Shown in pieces: positions 8,877 through 17,089 of a stretch of 64,000 nucleotides of DNA. The stretch is from Roseiarcus sp963759955 (lineage in GTDB: Bacteria; Pseudomonadota; Alphaproteobacteria; Rhizobiales; Beijerinckiaceae): positions 28,603 to 92,602 of the forward strand of contig CAVXCA010000079.1 of NCBI GenBank assembly GCA_963759955.1, written 5' to 3'. Position 1 is the stretch's first letter. Each line of letters begins with the position of its first letter. The translations under genes and the position numbers were made by a program. Below the pieces are notes generated by a model, which was not told the DNA's origin, ran no database searches, and was given only the letters and a program-made list of their open reading frames with translations.

Positions 8877-9515
8877 TCAGACCGTCGCTTTCGCCACCAG
8901 CGCCTGCGCCTCGGCCATTGCGGCCGCCGCCGAAGGCGCGAGCCAGATGGCGTCGCCGAGCGCGACGAAGTCCGCTCCCGCCGCCGTCAGGGGCGCTACG
9001 GCGTCGAGCGCGCCGGCGAAGGCGACGCAGGGCGTCTGGAAGATTTCCGCCCACCACGCGGTGCGCTCGAGCGTTTCGGCGAGCGGCGGGGTGTAGCCGT
9101 CGCGCCGGGGCTCGCCGAACATGACGTAATCGGCGCCCGCTTCGCCCGCAGCCATCGCGTCGTCGCGCGAGCGCAGGCCTCCCGCTCCGACAATGCGCTC
9201 GGGATGGAGGCTCGCCAGCGCCTCGGCAAGCTCCGTTCCAACTCCGGTGATATGCGCGCCGTCCGCGCCGACCCGCGCGGCGAGGCGCGCGTCGTTCTCG
9301 ACCAGCGTCGCCACGTCGCGCGGCGCCGCCAGTTCGACGATGCGCTGGACGATTCGCTTGGCCTCGCCCTCCGCGGCCGGGGCGATGCGCGCCAAGACGC
9401 TCGCCACATCGCCTGCGCCGAGCGCCTCGGCCAAGCGCGGCGCGAAAGCGGCAACGTCGGCGACGCTCAGCGGCGGCGTGACGAGGTAGAGGCGACAGGA
9501 AGAAGCGGCGGCCAT
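8877..9515 (-). CDS. Thiamine-phosphate synthase-like protein (ThiE/TenI fold)
   Basis: 212 aa TIM-barrel protein. Motifs seen include RLYLVTPP at the start, ARVGADGAHITG (the barrel strand corresponding to the GQxD region of ThiE), ADYVMFGEPRRDG and GADFVALGDAIW. ThiE joins the thiazole and pyrimidine halves of thiamine. Several ThiE active-site positions look changed (for example no clear VGxSxH motif; the segment reads IVGAGGLRSRDDA), so this may be a TenI-like paralogue with another role. It lies upstream of the Sel1-repeat gene on the same strand. Confidence 0.7.
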   Translation of the reverse strand: MAAASSCRLYLVTPPLSVADVAAFAPRLAEALGAGDVASVLARIAPAAEGEAKRIVQRIVELAAPRDVATLVENDARLAARVGADGAHITGVGTELAEALASLHPERIVGAGGLRSRDDAMAAGEAGADYVMFGEPRRDGYTPPLAETLERTAWWAEIFQTPCVAFAGALDAVAPLTAAGADFVALGDAIWLAPSAAAAMAEAQALVAKATV

Positions 9516-9628
9516 GGAGCGCGGTCAAATCTCGGTTCGAAAAGAAGATTGCCGACCAATGCGGCCAAAAGTGCGGCCGCGCAACCCCAGGGGCTCGCCG
9601 AATCTCGAGTTCGCCGCGAACGCGCGGC

Positions 9629-10177
9629 TCAGCGCGCGAAGGCCGCCTTCAGCCGCTCGACCTGGGTGGCCACCGCGCTGCGCGGCGGCGGCGGCGCAAA
9701 GCCGTTCGCGGCCGCCATCGAGCGGTCGAGGTGCGCGACGCGCGCCTGCAGCCGCAGCGACTTCAGGCTGAACTGGCGCAGCGCCGGCGGCAGCTGTTCG
9801 AACAGATCGGCGTCGCAGGCGATGTTCTGCTCGGCGAGGCGGACCCTGTGCTTCTCGGACAAGGCCTGCGCGGTGGTCATCTCGCCCTCGTTGATCGCGC
9901 GTTGGAGCAGCAGCCAGGAGGCGACCTGCATCAGCCGCGTCGTCAGCCGCATGCTCTCGGTCGCATAGGCCAAGGCGACGGGGCGCGACAATTGGCGCGA
10001 TTCCTCGCGTCCGGGGCCGTCGAGATAGGCGGCCGCTTCTTCGACCAGCGACATGCCCTCTCTGAACAGGGACTTGAACGCGTCCGAGGCGGCGAGCTTA
10101 TGGATGAACGAAATCGTGTTCGCCGCAGGCTCGTCGGCTGTCGTAAAACTCTGCGCCGACCCGTCGTAACGACCCAT
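9629..10177 (-). CDS. rcdA: RcdA-family protein (DUF1465), adaptor for CtrA proteolysis
   Basis: 182 aa from ATG 10177, with AGGAG 8 bases upstream; the longer frame to 10288 is unlikely. The sequence is mostly helical (FIHKLAASDAFKSLFREGMS, YATESMRLTTRLMQVASWLL), matching the DUF1465/RcdA family found almost only in alphaproteobacteria. In Caulobacter RcdA helps deliver CtrA and other substrates to ClpXP during the cell cycle. The C-terminal tail after ~150 is Pro/Ala-rich and probably disordered. Family membership is good; the conserved role in this organism is inferred. Confidence 0.8.
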   Translation of the reverse strand: MGRYDGSAQSFTTADEPAANTISFIHKLAASDAFKSLFREGMSLVEEAAAYLDGPGREESRQLSRPVALAYATESMRLTTRLMQVASWLLLQRAINEGEMTTAQALSEKHRVRLAEQNIACDADLFEQLPPALRQFSLKSLRLQARVAHLDRSMAAANGFAPPPPRSAVATQVERLKAAFAR

Positions 10178-10338
10178 AACTGGCTCTCCTGTCCGCGCGG
10201 ATGTCACGCGCGACGCTTTCCCATTTCGAGCGCGCCGCGCCCGATGCCCGCCACACGCAAGATTAACGCCGCTGCGCTGTCCCCGCACGTTTACTTTTCG
10301 ATAAGGTTAACGGACTTTCATTGGTTTGCGAACATGGC

Positions 10339-10364
10339 AAAAAAATAGCCGCCCGGAGGCGGCT
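10339..10364 (-). terminator. Rho-independent terminator, minus strand
   Basis: On the minus strand AGCCGCC, a 4-base loop and GGCGGCT form a 7-bp GC-rich stem followed by A and seven Ts. It sits 210 bases downstream of the DUF1192 gene and would end that transcript or a separate small RNA. Confidence 0.8.
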
Positions 10365-10573
10365 AAGGGATGAATTCATGGGAGGCATCGAACAGAACGG
10401 ATAGGAGCCATTCAGAACCCGAAACTTGGGTCGAATGAATTCATAATTGATAATCGTTAACGAGAGCTTACCGGCGCGCCCACAAGCGCAACGAATTCGT
10501 AAATTTGAAACTTGTGGGCGCCTCGGCGCGGGCGCTTCGTGCGCCAAAATGGGGCGCCTCTGCGCGCACCCTT
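10365..10573 (-). ncRNA. Candidate small RNA or 3' UTR ending at the 10339 terminator
   Basis: This 209-base non-coding stretch is noticeably more AT-rich than its surroundings and ends in a canonical terminator on the minus strand. The minus transcript would contain GATGCCTCCC just before the terminator hairpin, an anti-Shine-Dalgarno-like element of the sort exposed in several alphaproteobacterial small RNAs. It could equally be a long 3' UTR of the DUF1192 gene. A near-consensus CtrA box (TTAA-N7-TTAC, 10457-10471) lies inside it. Confidence 0.35.
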
Positions 10574-10780
10574 TCAGCTCTTGAAGAACGCATGCGCGGC
10601 GTCGCGCGTCGCCTCGCGCGCCTTGATGGCGTCCTCGAGCCGCGCGATCTCCTGTTTGAGCGCCTCGATGCGCTCGGCGAGCTCCGGCGCGGAGAGATCG
10701 TCGAGAGCCTGCCCGATTTCATGGACCGGCGGCTTCGGGCGCTTGGCGCCGAACAAAGCCTCCTCGTCGAAAGCGGCCAT
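10574..10780 (-). CDS. DUF1192 family small coiled-coil protein
   Basis: 68 aa from ATG 10780, with TTAGGAG about 9 bases upstream. The N-terminus (FDEEALFGAKRPKPP) and the coiled coil LAERIEALKQEIARLEDAIK are the DUF1192 signature. This small alphaproteobacterial family has no known function. It is divergent from the SDR gene at 10912. Confidence 0.85.
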   Translation of the reverse strand: MAAFDEEALFGAKRPKPPVHEIGQALDDLSAPELAERIEALKQEIARLEDAIKAREATRDAAHAFFKS

Positions 10781-10911
10781 GGTCGCGTCTCCTAAGGCGA
10801 TCGGCTGCGGCGATCCGCAGGGCCAAAGCATAACGCAATTGCCATGCGCTTGCCCAGTTGGCGCCGCGGCGCGCGCTTCTCTAAACTGACCGCGGCGAGG
10901 GAGGGCCGAGG

Positions 10912-11745
10912 ATGCGCGATTTTCAGGGCAAGACGGCGTTCATAACCGGCGGCGCCGGCGGGCTGGGCCGCGCCTTCGCCAAGGCGCTTCTCGCCGAAGG
11001 GGCGAACGTAGCGCTCGCCGACATCGACGAGCGCGCGCTCGAGCGGGCGGTCGACGAGATCGCGGCGCCTGAAGGCCGCCTCTTGGGGGTGGCCTGCGAC
11101 GCCTCGGATCGCGGCTCGCTCGAACGGGCGGCGGCGGAGGCGTTTCGCGCTTTCGGGCGGGTGCATCTCGTGTTCGCCAACGCGGGCGTCGGCGGCCGCA
11201 ACGCCGGGCTGGAGGAGTTGACCGCGCTCGATTGGGAATGGGTGATCCGCGTCAACCTGATGTCGGTCGCGCACGCCGTCGCGGTGTTCCTGCCGCACCT
11301 GCGCGCGCACGGCGAGGGCGGCCATTTCGTCGCCGTCGCGTCGATGGCCGGCATGCTCGGGCAGCCGCAAATGGGCCCCTACAGCGCCACCAAGGCCGCC
11401 GTGGTCGCGTTGTCGGAAACGCTGTTCCAGGAATTGAAGGGGACGAATATCGGCGTCAGCGCGCTCTGTCCGGGTTTCGCCAAGACCGGCATCGCCGACG
11501 CAAGGCCCAATCCGCTCGCGCCCGAGGCGCCGCCGCTGTCCAAGGCGGGGGCCGAGCGGACGGCGCAGGTCCGCCTCGCCGTCGAGGCCGGCCGCGACCC
11601 GGCCGAGATCGCGGCGCGGACGTTGCGCGGCGTCCGCGACGACGACCTCTACATCTTCACCCACCCGGACATGCGCCCCTGGCTCGACAAGCGGCTGGAG
11701 CGCCTGCGCGCCGCTTACGACAAGGCGGAGCGGTTCGTTCCGTAG
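10912..11745 (+). CDS. SDR family NAD(P)-dependent oxidoreductase
   Basis: 277 aa classical short-chain dehydrogenase. The nucleotide-binding motif TGGAGGLG is at 13-20, and DIDERALE after the second beta strand suggests acidic discrimination for NAD(H). NAGVG, the catalytic Ser in VASMAG and the YSATK Tyr/Lys pair are all intact. The GGAGGGCCGAGG just upstream serves as ribosome binding site. Substrate cannot be read from the sequence. A second, atypical SDR follows 140 bases downstream on the same strand. Confidence 0.93.
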   Translation: MRDFQGKTAFITGGAGGLGRAFAKALLAEGANVALADIDERALERAVDEIAAPEGRLLGVACDASDRGSLERAAAEAFRAFGRVHLVFANAGVGGRNAGLEELTALDWEWVIRVNLMSVAHAVAVFLPHLRAHGEGGHFVAVASMAGMLGQPQMGPYSATKAAVVALSETLFQELKGTNIGVSALCPGFAKTGIADARPNPLAPEAPPLSKAGAERTAQVRLAVEAGRDPAEIAARTLRGVRDDDLYIFTHPDMRPWLDKRLERLRAAYDKAERFVP

Positions 11746-11884
11746 CAAAGACGCCGGGACGGCAAGGCGCCGATAGGAGAGTTCAGGGTTTCAACCGTCG
11801 GAACGGGGGCGCATGATGCGGCGTTGCGCCGATGACGACGGGGTTGTTCGCGCGCGCTGAAAAAACCATGGCGAGGGACGATCG

Positions 11885-12586
11885 ATGACTCTGCCGCAAT
11901 TCACCACCGCGCTGATCGTGGGCGCCGGCCACGGCCTCAGCGCATCGCTAGCCCGCCTGTTTTCTCGCGAAGGGATGCGGGTCGCCGTCGCCGCTCGCAA
12001 CGTCGAAAAGCTCGCCGCCTTGCGCGAGCAGACCGGCGCGTGCGCTTTCGCCTGCGACGCCGTCGAACCCGACCAGGTCGCGCGGCTGTTCGAAGATGTG
12101 GAGAGACAGATCGGAAATCCCGAGGTCGTCGTCTACAACGCGAGTGCGCGGGCGCGCGGCCCGCTGGTCGACCTCGTCCCCGCGGAGGTCGAGAACGCTC
12201 TTGCGGTCGGCGCGTTCGGCGGGTTCCTCGTCGCCCAGCAAGCCGCGCGGCGGATGCTCCCCAAGGGCGCCGGCGCGATCCTGTTTACGGGTGCATCGGC
12301 GAGCGTGAAGGGCTATGCGCAGTCGGCGCCGTTCGCCATGGGCAAGTTCGCGCTGCGCGGTCTTGCCCAGAGCATGGCGCGCGAGCTCGGGCCGCAGGGC
12401 GTTCACGTCGCGCACTTCGTGATCGACGGCGCGATTCTCAACCCGGGTCGAATTGAGCCGCCGGACGAGCCCGACTCGATGCTCGATCCCGACGCGATCG
12501 CGCACACCTACCTCCACGTGCTGCGGCAGCCGCGCAGCGCATGGACCTGGGAGGTGGAGCTCAGGCCGTGGGTGGAAAGGTTCTGA
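11885..12586 (+). CDS. Atypical SDR-fold protein lacking the catalytic tyrosine
   Basis: 233 aa. The Rossmann fold is recognisable (ALIVGAGHGLSASLARLF, then AARNVEKLAAL), followed by VVYNASARARG in place of NAG. The catalytic segment reads SAPFAMGKFALRGL: the Lys is kept but the Tyr of YxxxK is Phe, and TGASAS supplies the Ser. A conserved subfamily of SDR-like proteins has this change, so it may bind cofactor without classical oxidoreductase chemistry. Expressed probably from its own start after a 140-base gap. Confidence 0.85.
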   Translation: MTLPQFTTALIVGAGHGLSASLARLFSREGMRVAVAARNVEKLAALREQTGACAFACDAVEPDQVARLFEDVERQIGNPEVVVYNASARARGPLVDLVPAEVENALAVGAFGGFLVAQQAARRMLPKGAGAILFTGASASVKGYAQSAPFAMGKFALRGLAQSMARELGPQGVHVAHFVIDGAILNPGRIEPPDEPDSMLDPDAIAHTYLHVLRQPRSAWTWEVELRPWVERF

Positions 12587-13460
12587 GCCCGACGGCGGAG
12601 GTCCGGGTCAACCGAAGCCGGCGCCGTTTTCGGGCGGGATGGTTTGTTTTCAAAGGCCTGCGTGACGATTTTCCGCCGCCTCGCCGCGCGGCAGGGGATT
12701 CGCTCGCCAGCCGATGCCGGGCCGTTAAGCGGTTGAGTAAGCTGCTACTGTAACCCTCGTAATCCGGCGGAAGCGATCCGGGCGATGCGCCGTCAAACGG
12801 CTCGTCGAGCTTCGTCAAGCCGCGTCAAGCGATGTCAAGCGATGTCAAGGATTTCCTTGACGGCCTTCTGTGTGATTTCAACGGCTTATCGCGAGGAAAA
12901 TTGACAATCTCTCGCCCGCGCAAACTCATCGTGTCGGGCGGACTTCGCTTGAAGCGAGCGACGCCTCGTCGGACGAAAAAATCATAGCGCGAATTCCGGC
13001 GCTCACAAAGATATTGTCGGGTTCGCTGCCGGGACGGCGCGAGCCGATCGCGGCCGGACGTTCGCGATCGACGCGGCGCAGCGGCGACTCTCGACGCGCC
13101 GAATTCGACGGCGCGGTGGGTCGGCGGAAGGCGGGAATGTCCGTCGGGCTTTAAGCGGCGCCTGCTGGTCGCCGAAGGCCTGTGCGGATGGTCGAGATGC
13201 GCCTGTTGCGGCCGGTCCCGGCCGAGGCTGCGGTTCTCGAAAGCGGACGCCCCGCTGCCGGGTCACTTTCGTCGACCATGGCTTGAAACCGGACATATGC
13301 GATGCGTGGCTGTGAAACGACGCCTCGATTTGACCCCGCTGTGTCGACGAATAGCGGCGTTTCGACGCCGCTCGGCGTTCGGACCCCGCGCCGAAACACG
13401 TCCCTGATTCTGTCTGCGGGTCGCGCACGCGTTGGCTGGGGACGGTTGAATCCGCCGAGC
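12587..13460. other. Gene-poor region of ~870 bases with a phased repeat array
   Basis: No frame here resembles a known family. Two overlapping minus-strand frames (ending near 13003 and 13151) and a 60-codon plus-strand frame at 13302 have biased Arg/Pro/Ser composition and look like chance frames. The left part holds the phased GTCAAG repeats (12804-12861) and a perfect TTGACA hexamer at 12901-12906 without a clear -10. Confidence 0.4.
12804..12861. repeat. 10-bp-phased GTCAAG direct repeats ending in an 18-bp palindrome
   Basis: GTCAAGC or GTCAAGG begins at 12814, 12824, 12834 and 12844, exactly 10 bases apart, with a diverged GTCGAGC at 12804. The last copy is the left arm of a perfect palindrome, GTCAAGGA-TT-TCCTTGAC (12844-12861). 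One-turn spacing puts all copies on the same DNA face, which suggests a cooperative binding array or a replication slippage product. Confidence 0.7.
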
Positions 13461-14138
13461 TCAATCTTCATAGGTCTGATCTAAGTCTCCAGCCCGTCGC
13501 GCCTGTCCCCGGCGATCCTCGAAAATGCGGCCCGCGGCGGCGCCGAAAACGATGCCGCCGATGTGCGCGGCGTACGCGACTCCGCCGGACTGGACATCGG
13601 CGACGGCGCCAAAGCTGAAGAGCTGGATGACGAACCACAAGCCGATCAGCAGCGCGGCGGGTATCAACGTGACGCGGTAGAACCAGCCAAAGAACAGCAC
13701 GGTGCGAATCCGGTCGCGTGGGTAGGTGACCAGAAACGCGCCCATCACCGCGGCGATCGCGCCGCTCGCGCCAAGACCGGGAACCGTCGAAGCGGGATCG
13801 ACCAGAACTTGCGCATACGTCGCGACGACGCCGCCGAGAAGATAGAACGCCGCATAGCGCAGCGGGTTCATCGCGTCTTCGATCTCCGGGCCGAACGCCC
13901 AAAGGAAGATCATGTTGCCGATTATGTGCGACCAACTCGCGTGCATGAACATCGACGTCAGGACGGTGAGCAGATGGCGTCCGGCGACGATGTCCGCGGG
14001 GATCGCCGACCATTGCGTCACGAAAGCGTCGCCGCCGCTCAGTTCGAGCAGAAAAACGACGACGTTCGCCGCAATGATGAACAGCGTGACGACCGGCGTC
14101 CGGGACGGGCGGCGCGTTTCATCTCGAACCGGAAACAT
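13461..14138 (-). CDS. Rhomboid family intramembrane serine protease
   Basis: 225 aa with about six hydrophobic helices. The catalytic dyad is visible: Ser in LGASGAI and His in YAAHIGG. The conserved His and Asn of SWSHIIGNM after a MFMHAS segment are also present. Rhomboids cleave transmembrane substrates within the membrane. The gene is downstream of a block of minus-strand membrane-stress genes, and 60 bases separate it from the holin-like gene, so co-transcription is possible. Substrate unknown. Confidence 0.93.
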   Translation of the reverse strand: MFPVRDETRRPSRTPVVTLFIIAANVVVFLLELSGGDAFVTQWSAIPADIVAGRHLLTVLTSMFMHASWSHIIGNMIFLWAFGPEIEDAMNPLRYAAFYLLGGVVATYAQVLVDPASTVPGLGASGAIAAVMGAFLVTYPRDRIRTVLFFGWFYRVTLIPAALLIGLWFVIQLFSFGAVADVQSGGVAYAAHIGGIVFGAAAGRIFEDRRGQARRAGDLDQTYED

Positions 14139-14198
14139 CGGACCACTCGCTGAAGCCTTTCAGCCGCAAATCGCTGTCGGCGGCGCTCGAAGCCGCCC

Positions 14199-14702
14199 TC
14201 ACGAGGCCGGCTCCTTCTTTGCGCGCAGCCCCTTGAGAATCGACAACGCCGCAGGAACGAGAAGCCGCTGCGCCGCCGCCTGCACGGGATTGTCGACCAG
14301 CTCGGCCACCGTGTCCTTGATGCCGCGCATTTGCGCGCCGAGCGTATCGACGCTCGTCCTCAGCTCGCGTGCGTCCGCTTGCAGCGTCTCGACCGCCATC
14401 TGGCGAACGTCGAAGGCAAGATCGATGGCGGAGTCGGGCTTGGAACTGGCGCCGAGAACCGCCACGATCACCGCCAGCGCGAAATCGACGACGGCGACGA
14501 GAGCGGGGGCCCAAACCGGCCCGAGCGAGGCCTGCAAGGCGTGGTAGGCGGCGGCATCGGCCATCCCCAAGCCGAATATCGCGATGAAGCCGGCGAACAC
14601 TTGCAGCGCGAACCGTCGCGCCAGGGCGCGAAGCCAAAATCGCGCGATGAGAGAATTGGCCTTCTGCAGCAGGCGAAGGTCGTGCATCAGATCTTCCATC
14701 AT
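14199..14702 (-). CDS. Phage holin family/Holin-X-like membrane protein
   Basis: 167 aa. Two strong hydrophobic segments (~residues 30-55 and ~65-90: FALQVFAGFIAIFGLGMADA, ALVAVVDFALAVIVAVL) are followed by an amphipathic helical tail. This matches the Actinobacterial Holin-X/phage-holin-like family often found with DUF883 (ElaB/YqjD) proteins in alphaproteobacteria. Here too it follows a DUF883 reading frame, only 10 bases away. Despite the name there is no sign of a prophage; an envelope-stress role is more likely. Confidence 0.7.
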   Translation of the reverse strand: MMEDLMHDLRLLQKANSLIARFWLRALARRFALQVFAGFIAIFGLGMADAAAYHALQASLGPVWAPALVAVVDFALAVIVAVLGASSKPDSAIDLAFDVRQMAVETLQADARELRTSVDTLGAQMRGIKDTVAELVDNPVQAAAQRLLVPAALSILKGLRAKKEPAS

Positions 14703-14712
14703 GACTGAACTC

Positions 14713-15034
14713 CTAGCGCCGGCTGAGCAGGCGGCCGATCAGAATTCCGACCGCCATCGCGCCGATTGCCGTGGCCGTCGGATGCGCCGCGGCATTCTTC
14801 TCGGCCTCGTCCGCGAATCCCTTGATCGCCTCGACGAGTTCGTTGAGCTCGCCTTCGAGCGACGGGTCTACGGCCGTAATCGGCGGTCGAGTTCGAAGCC
14901 GCCGGCGTCTTGTCGCCGGCGACGACGCCATCTGTGGCGCGCGCCAGGCGCTCCCGCTGCGAAGTCGAGAATTCTTCGCGCAAAGACTTCAGTTCGCGCA
15001 AAAGGACAGCATCTCCAGACACCCCATCCTCCAT
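14713..15034 (-). pseudogene. DUF883 (ElaB/YqjD-like) protein, reading frame broken by one base
   Basis: The N-terminal half (residues 1-~52, MEDGVSGDAVLLRELKSLRE...) reads from ATG 15034; the C-terminal half (VDPSLEGELNELVEAIKG ... ATAIGAMAVGILIGRLLSRR) reads in the frame ending at 14713. The switch falls near 14870-14880 and corresponds to one missing base. Joined, they give ~107 aa with the typical DUF883 layout: a helical N-terminal part and a C-terminal glycine-rich transmembrane segment followed by Arg residues. These inner-membrane proteins associate with ribosomes in E. coli. Either a sequencing error or a recent inactivation; the joined sequence shows no other decay. Confidence 0.65.
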
Positions 15035-15116
15035 TGTTCGTCGACAGCGAGCTTTCGCCGTCAGGGCTCAATTGCGCGGCGTCGAGCAATTCCGCGTCAT
15101 GCGAGCGCCCAGCTCG

Positions 15117-15698
15117 TCAGCGAGGCGCGCGCTCGCCGTCGCGGTTCGGTTGGCGGCGCCTTTCACCCCAATAGCGAAAGAAGACAACGACGATGGCGAG
15201 CGCGACGGCGCCGGCCAGCGCGAAGATCAACGCCGAGTTTTCGATCCAGGCGATCGCCGGAATGCCGAAAGCCATGATCAACCCGAGCAGGCAGATTCGC
15301 CAGGAGAGGACGTGAACGCCGGCGGTGAAGGCGCCGAGCGTCAACAAAGTGAAAATCGCCAGTCCCGTCGAGTTGGCGGTGAAGACCCGTTGAACGCTCG
15401 GCAAAAGCAGCAGATTCATCACGACCAGGAACGCCAGCCAGTGCAGCGTTTGGGTGAGGACCAGACGCGATCGCGCGGCGCGGTCGCCGGCGCTCCGCCA
15501 GCCGGCGGCGACGCACGCGGCCGCGAAAAGCGGCGCCAGGAACTCCCAATAGCCGACAAGCGGCTGCTTGGAGAAACTCGTATAGGCGACGCCCAGTACG
15601 ATCAGAGCGAGCAATGCGACAAACGGCAGCTCGTTGACCCATAGACTCGAGCGCTTAGGGGAGCGAGGCGCGGCGGCCTCGGAATTTGCGACGCTCAT
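15117..15698 (-). CDS. Uncharacterised multi-pass membrane protein
   Basis: 193 aa with about six hydrophobic helices (for example FVALLALIVLGVAYTSF, AIFTLLTLGAFTAGVHVLSW, IFALAGAVALAIVVVFF), a Ser/Pro-rich N-terminal tail and an Arg-rich C-terminal tail. No family is recognised. It sits in the minus-strand block of HdeD-like, DUF883 and holin-like genes, so it probably belongs to the same envelope-stress set. Confidence 0.6.
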   Translation of the reverse strand: MSVANSEAAAPRSPKRSSLWVNELPFVALLALIVLGVAYTSFSKQPLVGYWEFLAPLFAAACVAAGWRSAGDRAARSRLVLTQTLHWLAFLVVMNLLLLPSVQRVFTANSTGLAIFTLLTLGAFTAGVHVLSWRICLLGLIMAFGIPAIAWIENSALIFALAGAVALAIVVVFFRYWGERRRQPNRDGERAPR

Positions 15699-15761
15699 GG
15701 CCGGAGCCTCGGATGGATGGACAACGGGTTCGTCATCGTCGCGGACCGCGGTTCGGCGTCG

Positions 15762-16358
15762 TCAGCCGCGCCGATGTTCATCGAGCCTCGCCTTAAGCTT
15801 GAAGGCGAGCACGACGAGGGAGACGCCGAAGATAAGCGCGTAGGCGCCCAGCCACCAGGTCAGCACCACTGCGCCAATCATCGGCGCGATGACAAGGAGC
15901 GCGCCGTAGGCCAACGAGACGAGTCCGCCGACGACCAGCCACCAGCGGCCGTCTTCGGTTCCGAGCCGAAATGCCGCCGCCAGCTCCAAGGCCCCGGTAA
16001 GGATCGCCCAGACCGCAACGAGCAGCACGAACGCGATCACTGTGATTCCCGGCCAGAGCACGGCGATCACGGCGACGGCGATGTTGACGAGACCCTCGAA
16101 CACAAGGAGGCCCCAGCGTTCGCCCGCCTGCGCCGCCCGAACCGCGCTCACGATGCCGAAAACGCCGTCGACGAACGCGTAGATCGCGAACACGATCACC
16201 AGCGACAGCATCGTCGCGCCAGGCAGAAACAGCGCGATCAAGCCAAATACGATGGCGAGAACGCCGCGCAGTCCGATCGCCCACCAGTTGCGGGCCAGCA
16301 GGGCGACCAGCAGATCGCGCCCCGGCGAGAGTTCGCCGCCGAATCCTGTTCCAGTCAT
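15762..16358 (-). CDS. HdeD family acid-resistance-type membrane protein
   Basis: 198 aa, six predicted membrane helices in paired repeats. RNWWAIGLRGVLAIVFGLIA, then LPGATMLSLVIVFAIYAFVDG and RWGLLVFEGLVNIAVAVIAVLWPG are characteristic of the HdeD/DUF308 family. In E. coli HdeD supports acid resistance at high cell density. A second HdeD-like gene lies just upstream (16432-16986) on the same strand, 73 bases away. Confidence 0.88.
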   Translation of the reverse strand: MTGTGFGGELSPGRDLLVALLARNWWAIGLRGVLAIVFGLIALFLPGATMLSLVIVFAIYAFVDGVFGIVSAVRAAQAGERWGLLVFEGLVNIAVAVIAVLWPGITVIAFVLLVAVWAILTGALELAAAFRLGTEDGRWWLVVGGLVSLAYGALLVIAPMIGAVVLTWWLGAYALIFGVSLVVLAFKLKARLDEHRRG

Positions 16359-16431
16359 GACTTCCTCCTTGATCTTTGAGGGTTTGACGCTTGCGCGCCG
16401 GCGCGCTGGAGGCGCGATCGGCGCGAGTTCT

Positions 16432-16986
16432 TCACAATGAACGCAGACCGAGGGCGATCGCGATCCACGCGAAGCCGAAGAAGATCAGGTCGATGCCGAG
16501 GAAGAGCCCGATCGCCCAAAGCCCCGAAACCGGCCATTCGGCCATCACCAGCAGGCCCAGCGCCACGGTGATGACGCCGTCCGCGACCTGCCAACCCCAA
16601 CCCGGCAGCGCAAGCGCCACCGCGACGACGATCTGGAAAAGTCCGCCGACCAAGAAGAACGCCGCCATGAATAAGGTCAGCACCTCGGCGCTCTGCCGCG
16701 GCTTGGCGACCATCAAGAGGCCGACGACGCCAAACAGGATCGCCGCCAGTACGTGCTGGAAGAATCCCGCCCAGTGTCCGACCATGACGGACTGCGCGAT
16801 CTCGATGCCGGCCGCCGCGACCAGCAGCCAACCGAAGAACAGCATTGACGCGACGGTCGCCGCGAACGAACGCACGATCGCCGCAAGACCCAAGACCGCC
16901 ACGCCGATCCCGAACGCGAGAAACCAGCCCCAATTCTGGGCGAGTTCATGCGGCAATCGGACCAGCAGTTGAATTTCGTCGCTCAT
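16432..16986 (-). CDS. HdeD family membrane protein, second copy
   Basis: 184 aa with the same six-helix DUF308/HdeD plan as its neighbour (NWGWFLAFGIGVAVLGLAAI, FQHVLAAILFGVVGLLM, DGVITVALGLLVMAEWP) but with low residue identity, so it is an older duplication or a separate subfamily. It heads the minus-strand block that continues with the other HdeD gene. Regulation is not visible. Confidence 0.85.
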   Translation of the reverse strand: MSDEIQLLVRLPHELAQNWGWFLAFGIGVAVLGLAAIVRSFAATVASMLFFGWLLVAAAGIEIAQSVMVGHWAGFFQHVLAAILFGVVGLLMVAKPRQSAEVLTLFMAAFFLVGGLFQIVVAVALALPGWGWQVADGVITVALGLLVMAEWPVSGLWAIGLFLGIDLIFFGFAWIAIALGLRSL

Positions 16987-17089
16987 CGTTTGCCTCCATG
17001 AGACAGTCGAATCCCCCGTTGGGCGCCGCTCGGCGCGGCCTCAGATTCCCAAGGCCGCAATGCGGCGCCTGATGAAGGATCGCATGGAC

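Noticed and set aside
10457..10471. CtrA binding site TTAA-N7-TTAC
   Set aside because: One mismatch to TTAA-N7-TTAA and not placed at a promoter; kept only as a remark, not as a feature.
13151..13471. 106-codon minus-strand frame near the rhomboid 3' end
   Set aside because: Composition looks random (Arg/Pro/Ser-rich), it overlaps the rhomboid gene end, and no ribosome binding site is seen.
14199..14702. Prophage signal from the holin-like gene
   Set aside because: No other phage gene nearby, and this family is a normal membrane component in alphaproteobacteria.
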